From Viola odorata (taxonomy: Eukaryota; Streptophyta; Magnoliopsida; Malpighiales; Violaceae): a stretch of DNA of 64,000 nucleotides. The notes beneath the pieces are model-generated. The model was not told where the DNA came from, ran no database searches, and saw only the letters and a program-made list of their open reading frames with translations. Where the stretch lies: NCBI GenBank assembly GCA_963691705.1, contig OY829540.1, positions 134,001 to 198,000 on the forward strand, written 5' to 3'. Of the stretch, positions 45,406-57,500 are shown in pieces (position 1 is the stretch's first letter; each line of letters starts with the position of its first letter). Made by a program: the position numbers and the translations under genes.

Positions 45406-48239
45406 ATGGAGGGTGCTCATGATATTGAAAGGAAAGGAAGAGATGGGTATGATGAAAATCAGGAGGAAACCGAGGGAGAGGGAGAAGGAGAGGAAGAGGT
45501 GGATGAGGAGGAAGAAGAGGCAGAAGAGGATCAGGAAGATGAAGAAGAAGGGGTTCAAGAAGAAGAACGAGCTAAACTTGATGAGGGTTTCTTCGAAATC
45601 GAGGCTATCCGCCGGAAGCGAGTCCGCAAGGTCTCTTTCTCTTTTGTTGCAAGAAAAACTGAAAAAAGAGAGAGGCTCCTTTTAAGTTTACATCATTCCA
45701 TTTCAAATGCTCCACCCCTGTTTGTGAGATTTCCTTGTGCATTTCTGGTCAATGGGCGTTGATTTAAACCTCTTTAACTTTCTGGGTGGCTTTTAATTTG
45801 CTGGATTGTTACTGTTATAATGATTTGCATTTTTGGTGTGTGTTTGTGTTGTTAATCAAGTTTTATTTTTTTGATGTGGCCATTGATGACACTGATCATC
45901 ATCGTAAAACTCCCCAAATGCTGTGCGAAAATAGGGTCAACTTCAGTATCATATAAAGTGGTAAACCCTTTCTCCTGCTGAGTTATTTCTATACAAGTTG
46001 TCGTTTATGCGGTTCTACATTTGTACTAGTTCCTAACTTAGGAGGTTAGATTTCTAGGTTATTTTAACTCTGTCATGCGTATTTGTTTCCAGGCGAGGAT
46101 GGCCAGAAACAGCCAACACCTGGGAACCCTTCGAGAATTTGCAGTCATGTTCTGATGTTATTGATGCGTTTGAGGAGAGGTAGATTGCTGCTCTTTCCCT
46201 TGTTTTCCTTTGCTTGGTGGCAGCTGACTATTTCCAAGCTAAATTAAACAAGACCTTTTCATGTTTTATGTTACAGTTCACTAGTTGATTGCCCATGGAT
46301 TAGTAGATTTTATTACTTCTGTTTTAACTTCTTTTTCCATAAATGTTTCTCAACCTGCACTTGTGCTTGAAGCTTGCAATCTAATAAATCTTCTCGAAAG
46401 CGAAAGCGCAAGTCTGGCGGTCCTCATACACAGCCTAGGAAGAAGCAGCTACATCCATTTCCTGCCTGCAGCATAATGGACATTGCAACAGGTATTGTTG
46501 ATAAAAAACTGGCCCTTTGCTCCTCTGAATAACTTATTCTTTTCTGATCGAGCTGCCAATCAATTTATAGGAGTAGGTCATAATGGTGATGATAGCATAG
46601 ATGTCAGCAATTTTAAAACATCCAAACAAATTGATGAGATAAATCTTTTTGAAATGAAAGAGGCTCGAGAATATGATCCAAAGCTTAGTGAGCTTCGAGG
46701 ATCAATGTCTACCAATGAGACAAACACAGATAACATCTTGGTACATTTCCAAGAAGCCAAGGCTTGTGAAGTTGATGAGCCTAAGAACGGGTGTCCGAAG
46801 GTTGATCTTGAATCTGATCTAAACAATCGCTGCACAGGTGCAAAGAGAAGGAAGTCTGGTTCTGTAAAGAGGTTCAAAAAAGAGTCAGCCTTCTGTGAAC
46901 CAGGTTTTATACAAAATTCATCATCTGTATCGGTTGGCACTGCTGGTCTAACTTCACAACTTGAGATTGCAAGTTCATGGAGTAATTCAAGTTACAAGCC
47001 CATGGGTGAGAATTCCATAAATCCATCTACTATCACTAAGATCATCAAACCAATAGGCTTTTCAGCTTCTGTGCTGGACAATGAACAGGATGTGCTTGTA
47101 ACCTTCATGGCAATGAGGTCTGTCATTTTATTCCAACTTTTAGCATTTTGGCCCAGTTGGAAAAAAATTATGCTTATGTACATCTTCGTGGTCCTATTTC
47201 TTAATAGGGTGAGATTAGCTATGTTTTGTCTTGTATTCATTTTGATCACCCTTCCGGTATGGTTGTGGTTGAATGAATTTGGGATCCACGCTCCCATGCC
47301 CTGATATGGTTGCCTTAAAATCTGGTATGGGGCTTGGTTTTAGAGACTAGTCGCTAAGATATGGTTCTCAGTTTCTTGTTTTGTTTTCCCTTGTTTTCAG
47401 TAGGTATAAATGCTAGATTAGAAACATGAGCTGAGCATTGGGAAACGTATGCGAAACGGAAAAGCGGGATGTAGTCTAGTAATATGAGAAGATTGGGGTG
47501 TACTGAAATAGGAAGAAGTAGCATTTTGAGTTTCATTTCTCCCAAAGGCATGCATTCTGCTTACATTTGAGTTCCAGCTTTTCCAGTGGCCCTATGCTAC
47601 TCTCTCCTTCTTGGTGGAACGCATTAGGTATAGTGAGATATCACTCCTCACTGAGCACCCTGATGGCCATAATTATTGTCAACAAAATCTAGTCACTTCT
47701 CAAAGATCAAAACACACCCCAAGATAGTGGAAGTAGTTTATGCTATGCTTTTCGGGTTCAGCAGAAATTAGATCAAGCCAGTCTATTTCTCCTCAAACAT
47801 TAAGTTGTGGAAAAAAGACATGTCACTCAGTTCAACATGTCAAATGATATTTGGAGAAGATTGCATTCCCATTCTGCTCATTTGTGTTATGTTGAAAGTA
47901 TCAGTCTGGCATATTCTAGTGTACTCAAGGGTTAGGATGTTTGGTTTAATCTTTTATCCATTTACCTGGTTCGTATTGCTGAATAGTTTCTCCTGTTTAT
48001 CTTGTTTCCTACTTGATAGGGCTGATGGGAAAGAAATAATAGTGGATAACAGGTTTCTCAAGGCAAATAATCCACATCTGGTAATATCCTTTTTGTCCAC
48101 TGGATTTAGTTTTGTCCCGAATGTGTATGATGACTTCTTAACAATTTGATCATTATCACTGTTATTGCTGTTTGTTTGTTTTTTCTTCTTGTGGCAGTTA
48201 ATCAACTTCTATGAGCAACATCTCAAGTACAGTACATGA
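45406..48239 (+). CDS. LHP1: LIKE HETEROCHROMATIN PROTEIN 1 (TFL2), chromodomain protein
   Basis: The plant HP1 homologue; it binds H3K27me3 and works with Polycomb complexes to keep genes silent. Seven exons with GT-AG borders: 45406-45630, 45935-45960, 46093-46179, 46373-46491, 46571-47117, 48020-48080 and 48198-48239. The joined frame is 368 residues, shorter than Arabidopsis LHP1 (about 445 from memory). Order: an acidic Glu/Asp-rich N terminus (residues 10-60), the chromodomain (from about 62: [14 protein letters not shown], then across a 26-bp exon to [13 protein letters not shown], with the aromatic cage present), basic nuclear signals ([24 protein letters not shown]) and the chromo-shadow domain in the last 60 residues ([30 protein letters not shown]). 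No frame damage seen. A MULE ends 193 bp before the ATG. Confidence 0.94.
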
Positions 48240-49794
48240 TTGCATGGAGATTTTAAAGGAAACTTAATGTATGAGCTGCACCAGTTTTTGCTTTTGTCTG
48301 TGTAGTGTTGAAACTCTGTTATTGCAGCAGATAGCCAGACTGTGCAAGCAAGAGCACAGCAGTTACAGTTGTCTGAGCTAGTCCATCCATATTTCAGCCT
48401 TGTCGTCATGTATGCGTAGATGTCTACATATTTCATCTAACTACTGTTAACATGATATTTAACATACAAATATCAGTAGGTTTGGTGCTCAAGACTGTAA
48501 AAGCTTACATGTTCTGTGTACAACAAGTTTATTGGTACACTCTGGACGAGATTTCAGGGTCATAATGGTCGTGTAGGCATTTGTGTGCCACGAGAGTGTA
48601 TTTCTTGTAGGATAAGTTGTGTGGATAATTTGTAGCTATGTGAGCTTTCATGGGGTTTTTATTTATGAATTATAATTTTTCCTCATTGGATACTTTGGCT
48701 AGGTTGGAGGCATGGAACCCAATAAATGTCATTTTCAAAACTGTTCAAATTTATTAAGAATTAACTGAACAAAGGGCTTTAATTTATTGGTCCCTCGTTA
48801 ATGACCCTTTTAGAAAACACTCTCCTCCTTCCTGTCTCTAGATAGCGAAGAAGAGAGAAGCCATGTTTGGGATTGATTCCCAAAAAGTTTTTGATTTGAT
48901 TTGATGAGCAAAATTATTTTCCGAAGAATTTTTAAATTTAATGCTTCTGGCAGAAGTCGTTTTGACCCTTAAATTAAATTTTAAAAAAAAGAAAAATTTA
49001 TAGGAAGCTATTCCAAGCAGGTTTAGAATCGTGTTCTTTCAAAATTATTTTTTATAAAATTTTTAAATTTGATATTTCTATTAAAAGATGTTTTGAGCCT
49101 TATATAAAATTTTGAAAGAAAAAGAATATACTAAAAAGTTATCCTAAATAGGCTCAAAGCCGCGTTCTCCTTCCGGACCGTGCTTCCTCTTTTACTATTG
49201 CTGCTTCCACAATTGGGGTGCGTTTACTTCGGAGAATTTTCTATTTAAAAATTTGCCGTTCTGAAATTAGAGAATTTTCTTTTCCAATAGAAAACTGGAA
49301 AACGTGTTTACTTCGCACTGTCTGAAAAATTTTCCTGATCTGGAAAACCTGTTTACTTTGTACTGTTTTTTCAAATTTTCCTAATCTGAAAACTGAAAAA
49401 CGCGTTTACGTAGCACTATTTTCCAAAATTTTGAAAACCAAAAAATATTTTTGTTTCAATATTATTTTTTAGTGAGAAAATATTATTTTTTTCTATTTAT
49501 AAAGATTAATAAACTAATAAATATTTTTCTTAGGAAAAAAATTACACTTATTATAATTAAAAAAAATAACTACTTATGCCATATATATCTTAATTTAAAA
49601 TAATTACTTTAATAATCAAATTGATATGTAATCTGTAGTTAAATAAATCATGTTCATCCTCTAGATTAATTAGGTACTTTTAATTTTACAATTTGGGTAA
49701 CGGATTGTCCGAATTTTAAGCGTTTAGTGTAATTATTTATTTAACTACTTATGCCATATATATATCCTAAAGTGACACCATTCACACTTCTAAC
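48240..49794. other. LHP1 3' region and intergenic DNA
   Basis: The first 400 bp or so probably contain the LHP1 3' UTR. From about 48870 to 49150 the sequence resembles a diverged MITE (a CATGTTTGGGA-type edge and repeated TTTTTAAATTTAAT/GATATT blocks). 49216-49440 repeats GTTTACTT...GGAAAA motifs that recur near 59560-59660. No gene seen. Confidence 0.45.
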
Positions 49795-50008
49795 TAGGGC
49801 TGTACAAGAACCGGCCCGGACCGGGAACCGATCCGGAACCGGCCTTTTTTTGACCCGGACCGGACCGATCCGGGGTTTTTTTTTTTTTTTTGACCCGGAC
49901 CGGACCGGACCGGAACTTCCGGTTCGGTCCGGTTCTCCACCCCTCTAAATCCGGGAACCGACCCGGAGAACCGGTAGAACCGGAAGTATATATATAAAAA
50001 AAATATAA

Positions 50009-50054
<46 letters not shown>

Positions 50055-50061
50055 ATATCAA

Positions 50062-50137
50062 AGTTTCCATTTGGTTCAATGGTTAACTCATCACTTTTTG
50101 TATTAAAGGAGAGAGGTTCAAATCCTCTTGGCTCCCA
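50062..50137 (+). repeat. tRNA-like (SINE-like) module, left copy
   Basis: Contains an intact pol III A box (TGGTTCAATGG, 50072-50082) and B box (GTTCAAATC, 50116-50124) about 34 bp apart, ending TTGGCTCCCA. The 5' side does not pair with the 3' side as an acceptor stem, so it is a tRNA-derived sequence rather than a functional tRNA gene. Confidence 0.6.
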
Positions 50138-50236
50138 CTTTTTTTTTCTTTCTAAACTTAACTCATTCTCTTTCTTTTTTCCTTCTAAATTATATTAAAA
50201 TTTCTCATGTATGTATATATTTTTTCTAGTAATATA

Positions 50237-51160
50237 ATTATAAACTCAATTAAAAATCCTCATTTTTTTCTTTTTATTTGTTATTTTAAATACAAAATTG
50301 TATTAAGGATGTTATATGAACTAAAAAATAAAATTTTAATAGCCATTTATATAGTTAAGATGACACATACTAGTAATATATTATTGTAAATTGTAATAAT
50401 CATTTATATAGTTAATATGTATAAATTAAGACCATTAATTATTAATAATATAGTTACTAATTATTATCAATTGTCATAAAATTAAAATTTACACATTGTT
50501 TAGAGTTTTATGCTTTTAATTTAAATTGTATTAATTTTTAAATTACTAATGTATTATGCATTTTTTCTTTTTTCTTTTAAACTCAATTAAATTTAAAAGT
50601 CCTCATTTTTTCTTTTTATTTGTTACTTTAAATACAAAATTTTATTAAGGATGTTATATTACCTAAGAAAAAAAAATTTAATAGCCATTTATATAGTTAA
50701 GATGACACATACTAGTAATATATTATTGTAAATTGTAATAGCCATTTATATAGTTAATGTGTATAAAGTAAGACTACTAATTATTAATAATATAGTTTAG
50801 GGATTATTATCAATTGTCATAAAATTAAAATTTACTAATTGTTTAGAGTTTTGTGCTTTTAATTTAAATTGTATTAATGTTTAAATTACTAATATATTAT
50901 GCATTTTGTCTTTTTTTCTTTTAAACTCAATTAAAAGTTCTCATTTTTTTTTTCTTTTTATTTGTTAATTTAAATATAAAATTTTCCTAAGGATGTTATA
51001 TGACCTAAGAAATAAAATTTTAATAGTCATTTATATAGTTAAGATGACACATACTAGTAATATATAGTTGTAAATTGTAATAGTCATTTATATAGTTAAT
51101 ATGTATAAAATAAGACCATTAATTATTAATAATATAGTTATTAATTATTATCAATAAATA
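50237..51160. repeat. Three tandem units of about 350 bp
   Basis: The units begin near 50237, 50577 and 50926 and share ACTCAATTAAAA, ATAGTTAAGATGACACATACT and TTATCAATTGTCATAAAAT. The last is truncated. The sequence is AT-rich and non-coding. Confidence 0.85.
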
Positions 51161-51243
51161 ATTAAGGTTCCAATTCTCCAACCTTTAAAATCCGAGAACC
51201 GGTAGAACCGAAAATATATATATATATATGCACAATGATATCA

Positions 51244-51320
51244 AAGTTTCCATTTGGTTTAATGGTTAACACCTCACCTATTATATTAAAGGGGAGAGAT
51301 TCAAATCCTCTTGGCTCCCA
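51244..51320 (+). repeat. tRNA-like module, right copy
   Basis: Same sequence family and orientation as 50062-50137. The A box is TGGTTTAATGG (51255-51265). The B box has a G-to-A change (ATTCAAATC). Part of a longer direct repeat that brackets the tandem array. Confidence 0.55.
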
Positions 51321-51353
51321 CTTTCTTTTTTTCTTCTAAACTTAACTCCTCCT

Positions 51354-51401
<48 letters not shown>

Positions 51402-51578
51402 GGGTCAGAACCGGAACCGGCCCGGTCCGACCCGGAAAATTCAGAACCGGCCCGGCCCGTACCGTAAGAGTCCGGTCCGGTCCGGTTCTGTCCAGGCCCA
51501 GAACCGTTAATTCCGGTCCGGTCCGGTTCTAGCCCAAGAACCGGCCCGAACCGGCCCGTGTACACCCCTACTTCTAAC

Positions 51579-51883
51579 TCATCAAAGCTTGCTGCATTTG
51601 CATTTCTAGATGCACTCATGCACACAGCATAGCAATAATGAATGACTACCATTTAAGTAAAGCAAAACAATTAAAGAATTATGCGCAAGAAAGATCATCA
51701 CAGTGGGCAAAATTAAACTTCATCCACTTTCGAGTATGTGCTTCACATTTCAGAACAATAAACTTATTTCCAGAAGACTTGAACTAAGTAAGCTCAACTT
51801 AGAAGCCAAACAAAGGGATCGGAAAAAAATCAACATGGTACCAAAGCAGTCCAGAACACCATTTTTAGGAGGCTAAACAGAAT
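51579..51883. other. COX5C 3' region
   Basis: Between the hAT-like element and the COX5C stop codon; should hold the COX5C 3' UTR (minus strand). Nothing else seen. Confidence 0.5.
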
Positions 51884-52075
51884 TTACTCGTCAACAACAA
51901 CACTGATCTCACCCTTTTCCAACAGGTCATAAAATGATCTCACTTTTCTCTGCTCATTCCAGTGATGCATCTTCCATAAACCACCGGCAGCTAACCCGAG
52001 TGCAATCCCGATGCAGATCTCCTTAATAACACTTGGTCCTTTCAAGGTGGCATGAGCAACCTTACCAGCAACCAT
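51884..52075 (-). CDS. COX5C: Cytochrome c oxidase subunit 5C
   Basis: A small nuclear-encoded subunit of plant mitochondrial complex IV. The 63-residue protein equals the family length and is intact. It starts MVAGKVAHATLKGPSVIKEI and has one membrane helix (about residues 20-37, CIGIALGLAAGGLW). It ends with the conserved MHHWNEQRKVRSFYDLLEKG region. The coding sequence has no intron. A splice acceptor (TTCTTGCAG) lies 29 bp before the ATG on the minus strand, exon edge 52104. The only good partner found is a GTGAGT donor at 59184, giving a 5'-leader intron of about 7.1 kb (52105-59184). Plant COX5c genes are known for a leader intron that raises expression. A LINE occupies 6.2 kb of this intron; without it the intron would be about 0.9 kb. 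Confidence 0.95.
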   Translation of the reverse strand: MVAGKVAHATLKGPSVIKEICIGIALGLAAGGLWKMHHWNEQRKVRSFYDLLEKGEISVVVDE

Positions 52076-52279
52076 TTTGCTTCAGCAGTTAAACGCTAAC
52101 AATTCTGCAAGAAGTTTTATCATCCCAAAAAATTGTTAGAATAAGTCAACTATAAGAAAGTGTTTGAGCACATTATGAAAGAAGAAAAAAGTTAAGCAGT
52201 TGAGTGCCCATTTAGATTATTAACACTGCAAAACTAAAAAGATTGGATTATTGCAACGCGGAGGGTATTGAGAAACAGT

Positions 52280-52616
52280 ACCTCCTCTCTCTCGTTGTCC
52301 TTGTCGGAGCCCATCCGCGGGCTTCTCTTCCCCTCCGGTCAGCCACTGCTGCCGGAGTAGCCAAAATACCAGCTGCCCACTGCAGCTGGCGTAAAACCCA
52401 ACCCGATCTACCTGTTTCTTCCGTTTTCTATCTATCCTTTCCGCATCTGCTGCTCCTTCCTGCTACAGCACCATCTCTCTCTCGCTGTCCTAGCCGGAGC
52501 TCATCCTTGGGCTTCTCTTCCCCTCCGGTCAGCCACTGCTGCTGGAGTACCAAAACACCAGCTGCTACTGCAGCTGGCGTAGAGTCCAGCCCGATCTACC
52601 TGTTTCTTCCGTTCCC
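52280..52616 (+). repeat. Two tandem 5'-UTR monomers of the LINE
   Basis: 52280-52430 and 52470-52616 repeat the same block of about 150 bp (shared GGCTTCTCTTCCCCTCCGGT, CAGCTGGCGTA, CCCGATCTACCTGTTTCTTC) with about 190-bp spacing. Tandem 5' monomers often carry the internal promoter of L1 elements. Confidence 0.85.
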
Positions 52617-52958
52617 AAGTCTTCTCAATCCGAATCTAGCCGTTCCTTCAGCGATTTGCGGCCTCAACTGTCCGTTTCAGGGTGTGGCGTTCTCCTTCTG
52701 TCCTCCCTCTCCCGGATCGACTCTGCCCTCCACATATTCGTAGGATTGTAGTGTTATGGTTTTTGCTTGGTTTGGGTTGGTTTGAAGGGACTTCGTGGGC
52801 CCTTTTTGTATTTTTTTGCAGATTCTTGGTCAAATTGTCGTCTGTTATTCTGGGTTTTGTTGAGGTGCTGTAGTCGCCGGATCGGGGACGGGGTTGCATT
52901 TTGTGTGGTCTGGGTCTATTTGCTTCTCCAAGTGGTTCTCCGGTTTGGGCTTTCGACA

Positions 52959-54533
52959 ATGGCAGGGCAAAAGCATTTCCGGAAAGGGTTGGCTAGCAAT
53001 ACCAGTGATGTTTTGAAATCCTCTGGGTTCAAGGAGGGTCGTATGAAGGAAGGGATCTCTTATTACCTTGAAAACTTACCGTCTCACGTGGATCACAGAG
53101 CTCTCCGATACCTTATCACTCGCCGATGGAAATTACCTCAATTTGGGTCCTTGATTGATGTGTTCATTCCGAGTCGCAGAAATAGAAAAGGGGTGAGATT
53201 TGGTTTTGCTCGTTTTGATTGGGTCAGTAATAGAATTGATATGGAGATTGCACTGGATAAGCAATTTATTGGCGCGTCTGCTATCAGAAGCAACATAGGT
53301 CGGCGTGGTCGGAAAGCAAGGAGGTTCAATCAAAAAGGCTCACATCACACCACTTCTTCTAAACGTTTATTATGGAAAGCAGCAAGCTCTGTCCAAGGAG
53401 TGGCAGCAAATTCTACTCCTGTTGAGAACGTTCGTGGTTCGGAGACTCGTTCGTTTGCTGAGGTGGTGAGAGGGAAACCTCTGCTTTTGAAGAATAAGGC
53501 CAGTAATGTCAGCAGGGAGGCTGGAGATCCCCCTTTGGGGGTTTTAGATTTGGATATCCCTGCTGATAACATAGATTGGCTTAATAAGAGTGCGATCGGG
53601 ATTATTCGGAAGCTGGAATTTATCCCTCAGATTCAAGAGCTGGTCCAAGAGGCAGGGTGGATTTGTGAAACTCGGGTCATGGGGAGAGGCCTAGTTTGGC
53701 TGGAATTCGATAGGTTAATTGATAGAGATAGAGCCTTAGCGGAGCCTAACTCAAGGCTGTTCTCCAAGGTAGTTGCTTGGGAGGATGAGATCGCTAAGGG
53801 AGGAAGACTATGTTGGGTTCAGGTCGTTGGAATTCCGGTCCAGACTTGGGGTTATTCGACTTTTGAAAAGATTAGCAGTCGTTTGGGGTCACTGGTGGTA
53901 GTGGACGATAACACTCTTGAGAGGACAAGACTTGACGTAGCGAGGTTTCTTATCTCCTCGGATCGTATCAATTTAGACGAGTCCATGCAGGTAATGGTAG
54001 AAGGGAAATATCATGAGATTCTCTTCAAAGAGGAACCCATGCATGGGGCTGTCACTAACATAGATTGGATGGTGGGGATGAGGGCAGAATCTGATGGATC
54101 TGAAGGGTCGTCGGAGGAGGGAGTTGGTGAGTTTGAGAACAGTGGGGAGGGAGAAAAGTTCCTATCAGGAGAGGACAAGGGCATAGATGATCAAGAGGTA
54201 AATGGGGTTTTTAAACCGGCAGGTGAAGCAGCAAACAAGGATGCTTTCCCACTCATCACAGTGAGGCAGAAGGGAGAGAAACTTAAAAAGCTGGTTGGTC
54301 AAGCAGGAAGTCTTGAAACAGCCAATTCTGAAGTGGGCTCCAAGGTGGAAATTCAAAAAGCAGATGATGAGGAGATAGCTCGCATGAACCGGGTGACAGA
54401 TGCCACGATGATTGATTCAGATGCGTGGAATGTGGGCAGAATTCTCGCACTAACTGAACATGTGGATAAAAAGGCCTTCTGTTCTTTCGATAAAGAAAGA
54501 TTCATCGCTGAGATGGAACAATACATTCGTTAG
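52959..54533 (+). CDS. LINE ORF1 RNA-binding protein
   Basis: 524 residues. An RRM-like domain lies at about residues 33-105, with RNP2 YYLENL (35-40) and RNP1 KGVRFGFARF (77-86). A DUF4283-like region follows further on (near RLCWVQVVGIPVQTWGYSTF), then an acidic tail. No CCHC knuckle is present. It should coat the LINE RNA. The ATG at 52959 is chosen because the RRM follows closely; the open frame extends upstream without Met. ORF2 starts 29 bp after its stop. Confidence 0.88.
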   Translation: MAGQKHFRKGLASNTSDVLKSSGFKEGRMKEGISYYLENLPSHVDHRALRYLITRRWKLPQFGSLIDVFIPSRRNRKGVRFGFARFDWVSNRIDMEIALDKQFIGASAIRSNIGRRGRKARRFNQKGSHHTTSSKRLLWKAASSVQGVAANSTPVENVRGSETRSFAEVVRGKPLLLKNKASNVSREAGDPPLGVLDLDIPADNIDWLNKSAIGIIRKLEFIPQIQELVQEAGWICETRVMGRGLVWLEFDRLIDRDRALAEPNSRLFSKVVAWEDEIAKGGRLCWVQVVGIPVQTWGYSTFEKISSRLGSLVVVDDNTLERTRLDVARFLISSDRINLDESMQVMVEGKYHEILFKEEPMHGAVTNIDWMVGMRAESDGSEGSSEEGVGEFENSGEGEKFLSGEDKGIDDQEVNGVFKPAGEAANKDAFPLITVRQKGEKLKKLVGQAGSLETANSEVGSKVEIQKADDEEIARMNRVTDATMIDSDAWNVGRILALTEHVDKKAFCSFDKERFIAEMEQYIR

Positions 54534-54562
54534 CTCCTCTCCGGAATTTGTCTCTATTTTCT

Positions 54563-57500
54563 ATGGTTAGTTTATTGTCTTGGAATAGCAGAGGGTTGAG
54601 AGCAGCCAGGAAGAGGAAGTTTGTCAAGCGTTGTTGGTGTAGAGAGCACTTGGATTTTTGCTTGCTTCAGGAAACTAAGATGGAGGAGATTGATGAGTTC
54701 TTCATCCAGTCTTTATGGGGGAACCAGGAGGCTCGTTGGTTGAGTGCTCCATCCAATGGTCGTTCTGGAGGGTTACTCACAATGTGGAACAGTAGCTCCT
54801 TTTCAGTTGAACGATCTTTATTTGGAGAGCGTTACATTTGGTTAGAAGGAATTCTGAATAGAGGGAATTTCCGATGTGTCGTCCTGAATGTCTATGCTTA
54901 TAATGATGTGGATAGAAGACGTCAATTGTGGGATACTCTAGCTCATCTAGTTGAGAGTTGTCCGCATCCAGTCCTTATTGGAGGAGATTTTAATGAAATC
55001 TTGTCACCTTCTAAAAGGCTTAATGGTTCAAGCCATGCAAGAGGTATGGAAGATTTTCAGGAGTGGGTGACCAGATGCAGGCTTCAGGATATGAGACTTG
55101 TTGGTAGGCGCTTTACGTGGGCTAATGCGATTAGTCGAAGCAGATTGGACAGGGTCTTCATTCAAGCAGGCTGGGGTCCTCTCTTGCCGAGGGATAGGTT
55201 GTCTCCGCTGCCCAGACATGGCTCTGATCACTCACCTTTGCTTCTTACTCAGGACACAGTAAATTGGGGCCCAAAACCTTTCAGAGATCAAGGAATATGG
55301 TGGGAGGTGGTGGGCTTCAAGGATTTGGTGGCTGATTGGTGGAGAGAGGCTACCACTGAATTTTCGGGATCTTGCAGAGTAATACAGAAGTTAAGATGGT
55401 TGAAACAGAAAGTCAAGAGTTGGAATGCAGAGGTTTATGGTCATGTGGAGAAGCGTTTAGAGGAGCTCCAAGAGAAGGAATTGGAGCTTGACAGGATAGC
55501 TGATGAGAGAACTCTGTCCATAGCAGAACAAGGCCAGAGGTTAGAGCTGGCTAATGAGATCTGGGATCAGCAGGGGCGGGTTGACAGGTTCTGGAAACAG
55601 AAAGGTAGAACCCAATGGGACTCTCAGGGGGATAGAAATACAGGGTATTTCCACAGGTTAGCAAAAGTTAGTTATTTACGAAAGGAAGTGACTGATATTG
55701 TGACTTCTAATGGTCGCATGACCGATCCTACAGGGATAAAATCTGCTGCAGTTCAACACTTTTCTTCCTTCTTTCGTTCTGTGAGTTGGGAGCGACCTAC
55801 GATTCCAGATTTGGGGTTTAATAGTTTGAATGATATTGAAGCAAATGGGTTAGAGGGTGAGGTCACTACAGAGGAGATTTGGGAAGCCGTTAGGAGTTGC
55901 AATGGGCAAAAGACTCCTGGTCCAGATGGTTACTCGCTTAGGTTCATTCAGAATGCTTGGGATATCATTGGGCCAGACTACTGTGTCTTGATTAAGGGAT
56001 TCTTCAATACTGGAGTCTTCCCAAAGGGGGTTAACTCCTCTTTCATCGCTCTTCTGCCAAAGTCTAAGGCTACAAAGAGGTTTAGTGATTTCCGTCCCAT
56101 CAGTCTGGTGAGTAGCTATTATAAAATAATTTCTAAAATTCTCGCGGCAAGGTTGAGCAGGGTGATAGAGAAGGTGATAAGCGAGGAACAACATGGGTTC
56201 ATGAGAGGAAAACAGACGCTGGATTGTGTGATGGCTGCAAATGAAGTTGTTAATCATTTGAAAATGTCTAAACAGCAAGGCCTTCTTTTCAAATTGGATT
56301 TTGAAAAGGCTTATGACTCGGTCGAATGGAGTTACCTAGACGAGGTGATGCGCCAAATGGGTTTTGGGGATCGTTGGAGGGGGTGGATTCGGCAGTGTCT
56401 AAACACTTCCAGAGTTTCTGTTTTGATTAATGGTTCTCCCACTAATCAATTTGAGGTTAGTCGCGGGTTAAGGCAAGGGTGTTCTATGTCCCCTTATCTA
56501 TTTAATATAGCGGCTGAAGGGTTACATCGTCTATTGGTGCGAGCTAAAAGGGTTGGGTTGTTAAGCGGCGTGGGTAATGAGCAGGCTGGGTGGCAGCTTA
56601 CTCATCTTCAGTTTGCAGATGATACTCTGATTTTTGTTAAGAATGATGAGAGTGAGATACAAGGAGTGAAGGGGACGCTTCGTTGGTTTGAGGCTTACTC
56701 AGGGCTCCGTGTCAATTTTCACAAGAGCTCGCTTGTGGGTATCAACATTTGCCAACAGGTAGGGGGATGCCTAGCCAGGAGAGCTGGGTGTAAGTATGAA
56801 CAACTACCTTTCAAGTATCTTGGTTCTTACGTGGGGCTTAATCCTAGGAGAGTCACAAGCTGGGATTTTCTTATTCAGAAAATGAAGACTAAGTTGGCGA
56901 CATGGAAGGGTCATCTTTTGTCTGTTGGCGGGCGTGTTACTTTGCTTAAGTCAGCGGTTTCTAGTCTTCCTGTTTATAACATGTCAATTTATAATATGCC
57001 AAAAAGTGTGCGTCGTAAATGTGAAGGGATAATGAGAAGGTTCATGTGGAGCGGAGATGAATCTAAAAGTGGGCTGTCGAAGGTAAAATGGGGAGATATG
57101 ATTCGTCCGAAGGAGCTTGGGGGCTTGGGTATAGGTAATCTTGAAACTCGGAATGCAGCTTTTCTATTTAAGTGGGTATGGGATCTATGCAATGGAAGTA
57201 CGAAACTATGGGCGGACATTGTAAGGAGACAATATGGTTTCACCAATTTAGGATTCCTTTGGAAGGAGCTAGTGGCTAAGGTGTCTTTTATTTGGCGGGA
57301 TATATTTCGTTTATTCAGTAGGGGCGGTGATTGGTTCGATTTTTGGGTAAGACACGTGAAACTCGTTGTGGGAAATGGCCACTCGGTGTCCTTTTGGTGG
57401 GATCCTTGGCACAACAATACCCCTCTAGCCTTTGGTTATCCAAGGCTTTACAATTTAGCAACTAATGCTAATGGATCTATTCTTGATCATGGATACTGGA

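Larger units (their letters stand above)
49795..51570. mobile_element. hAT-like non-autonomous element with internal repeats
   Basis: The ends are TAGGGCTGTACAAGAACCGG and, inverted from the right, TAGGGGTGTACACGGGCCGG. A perfect 8-bp target duplication, CTTCTAAC, lies at 49787-49794 and 51571-51578. Both subterminal zones are dense in CCGG/GGTCCGG motifs, as in other hAT elements. The interior is AT-rich tandem repeats bracketed by two tRNA-like modules; a 44-base A-run lies at 51355-51398. There is no transposase. Confidence 0.9.

Noticed and set aside
50062..50137. Functional tRNA gene
   Set aside because: A and B boxes are present, but the 5' and 3' ends do not form an acceptor stem and the copy lies in a transposon with a second degenerate copy. 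Kept only as a tRNA-like repeat.
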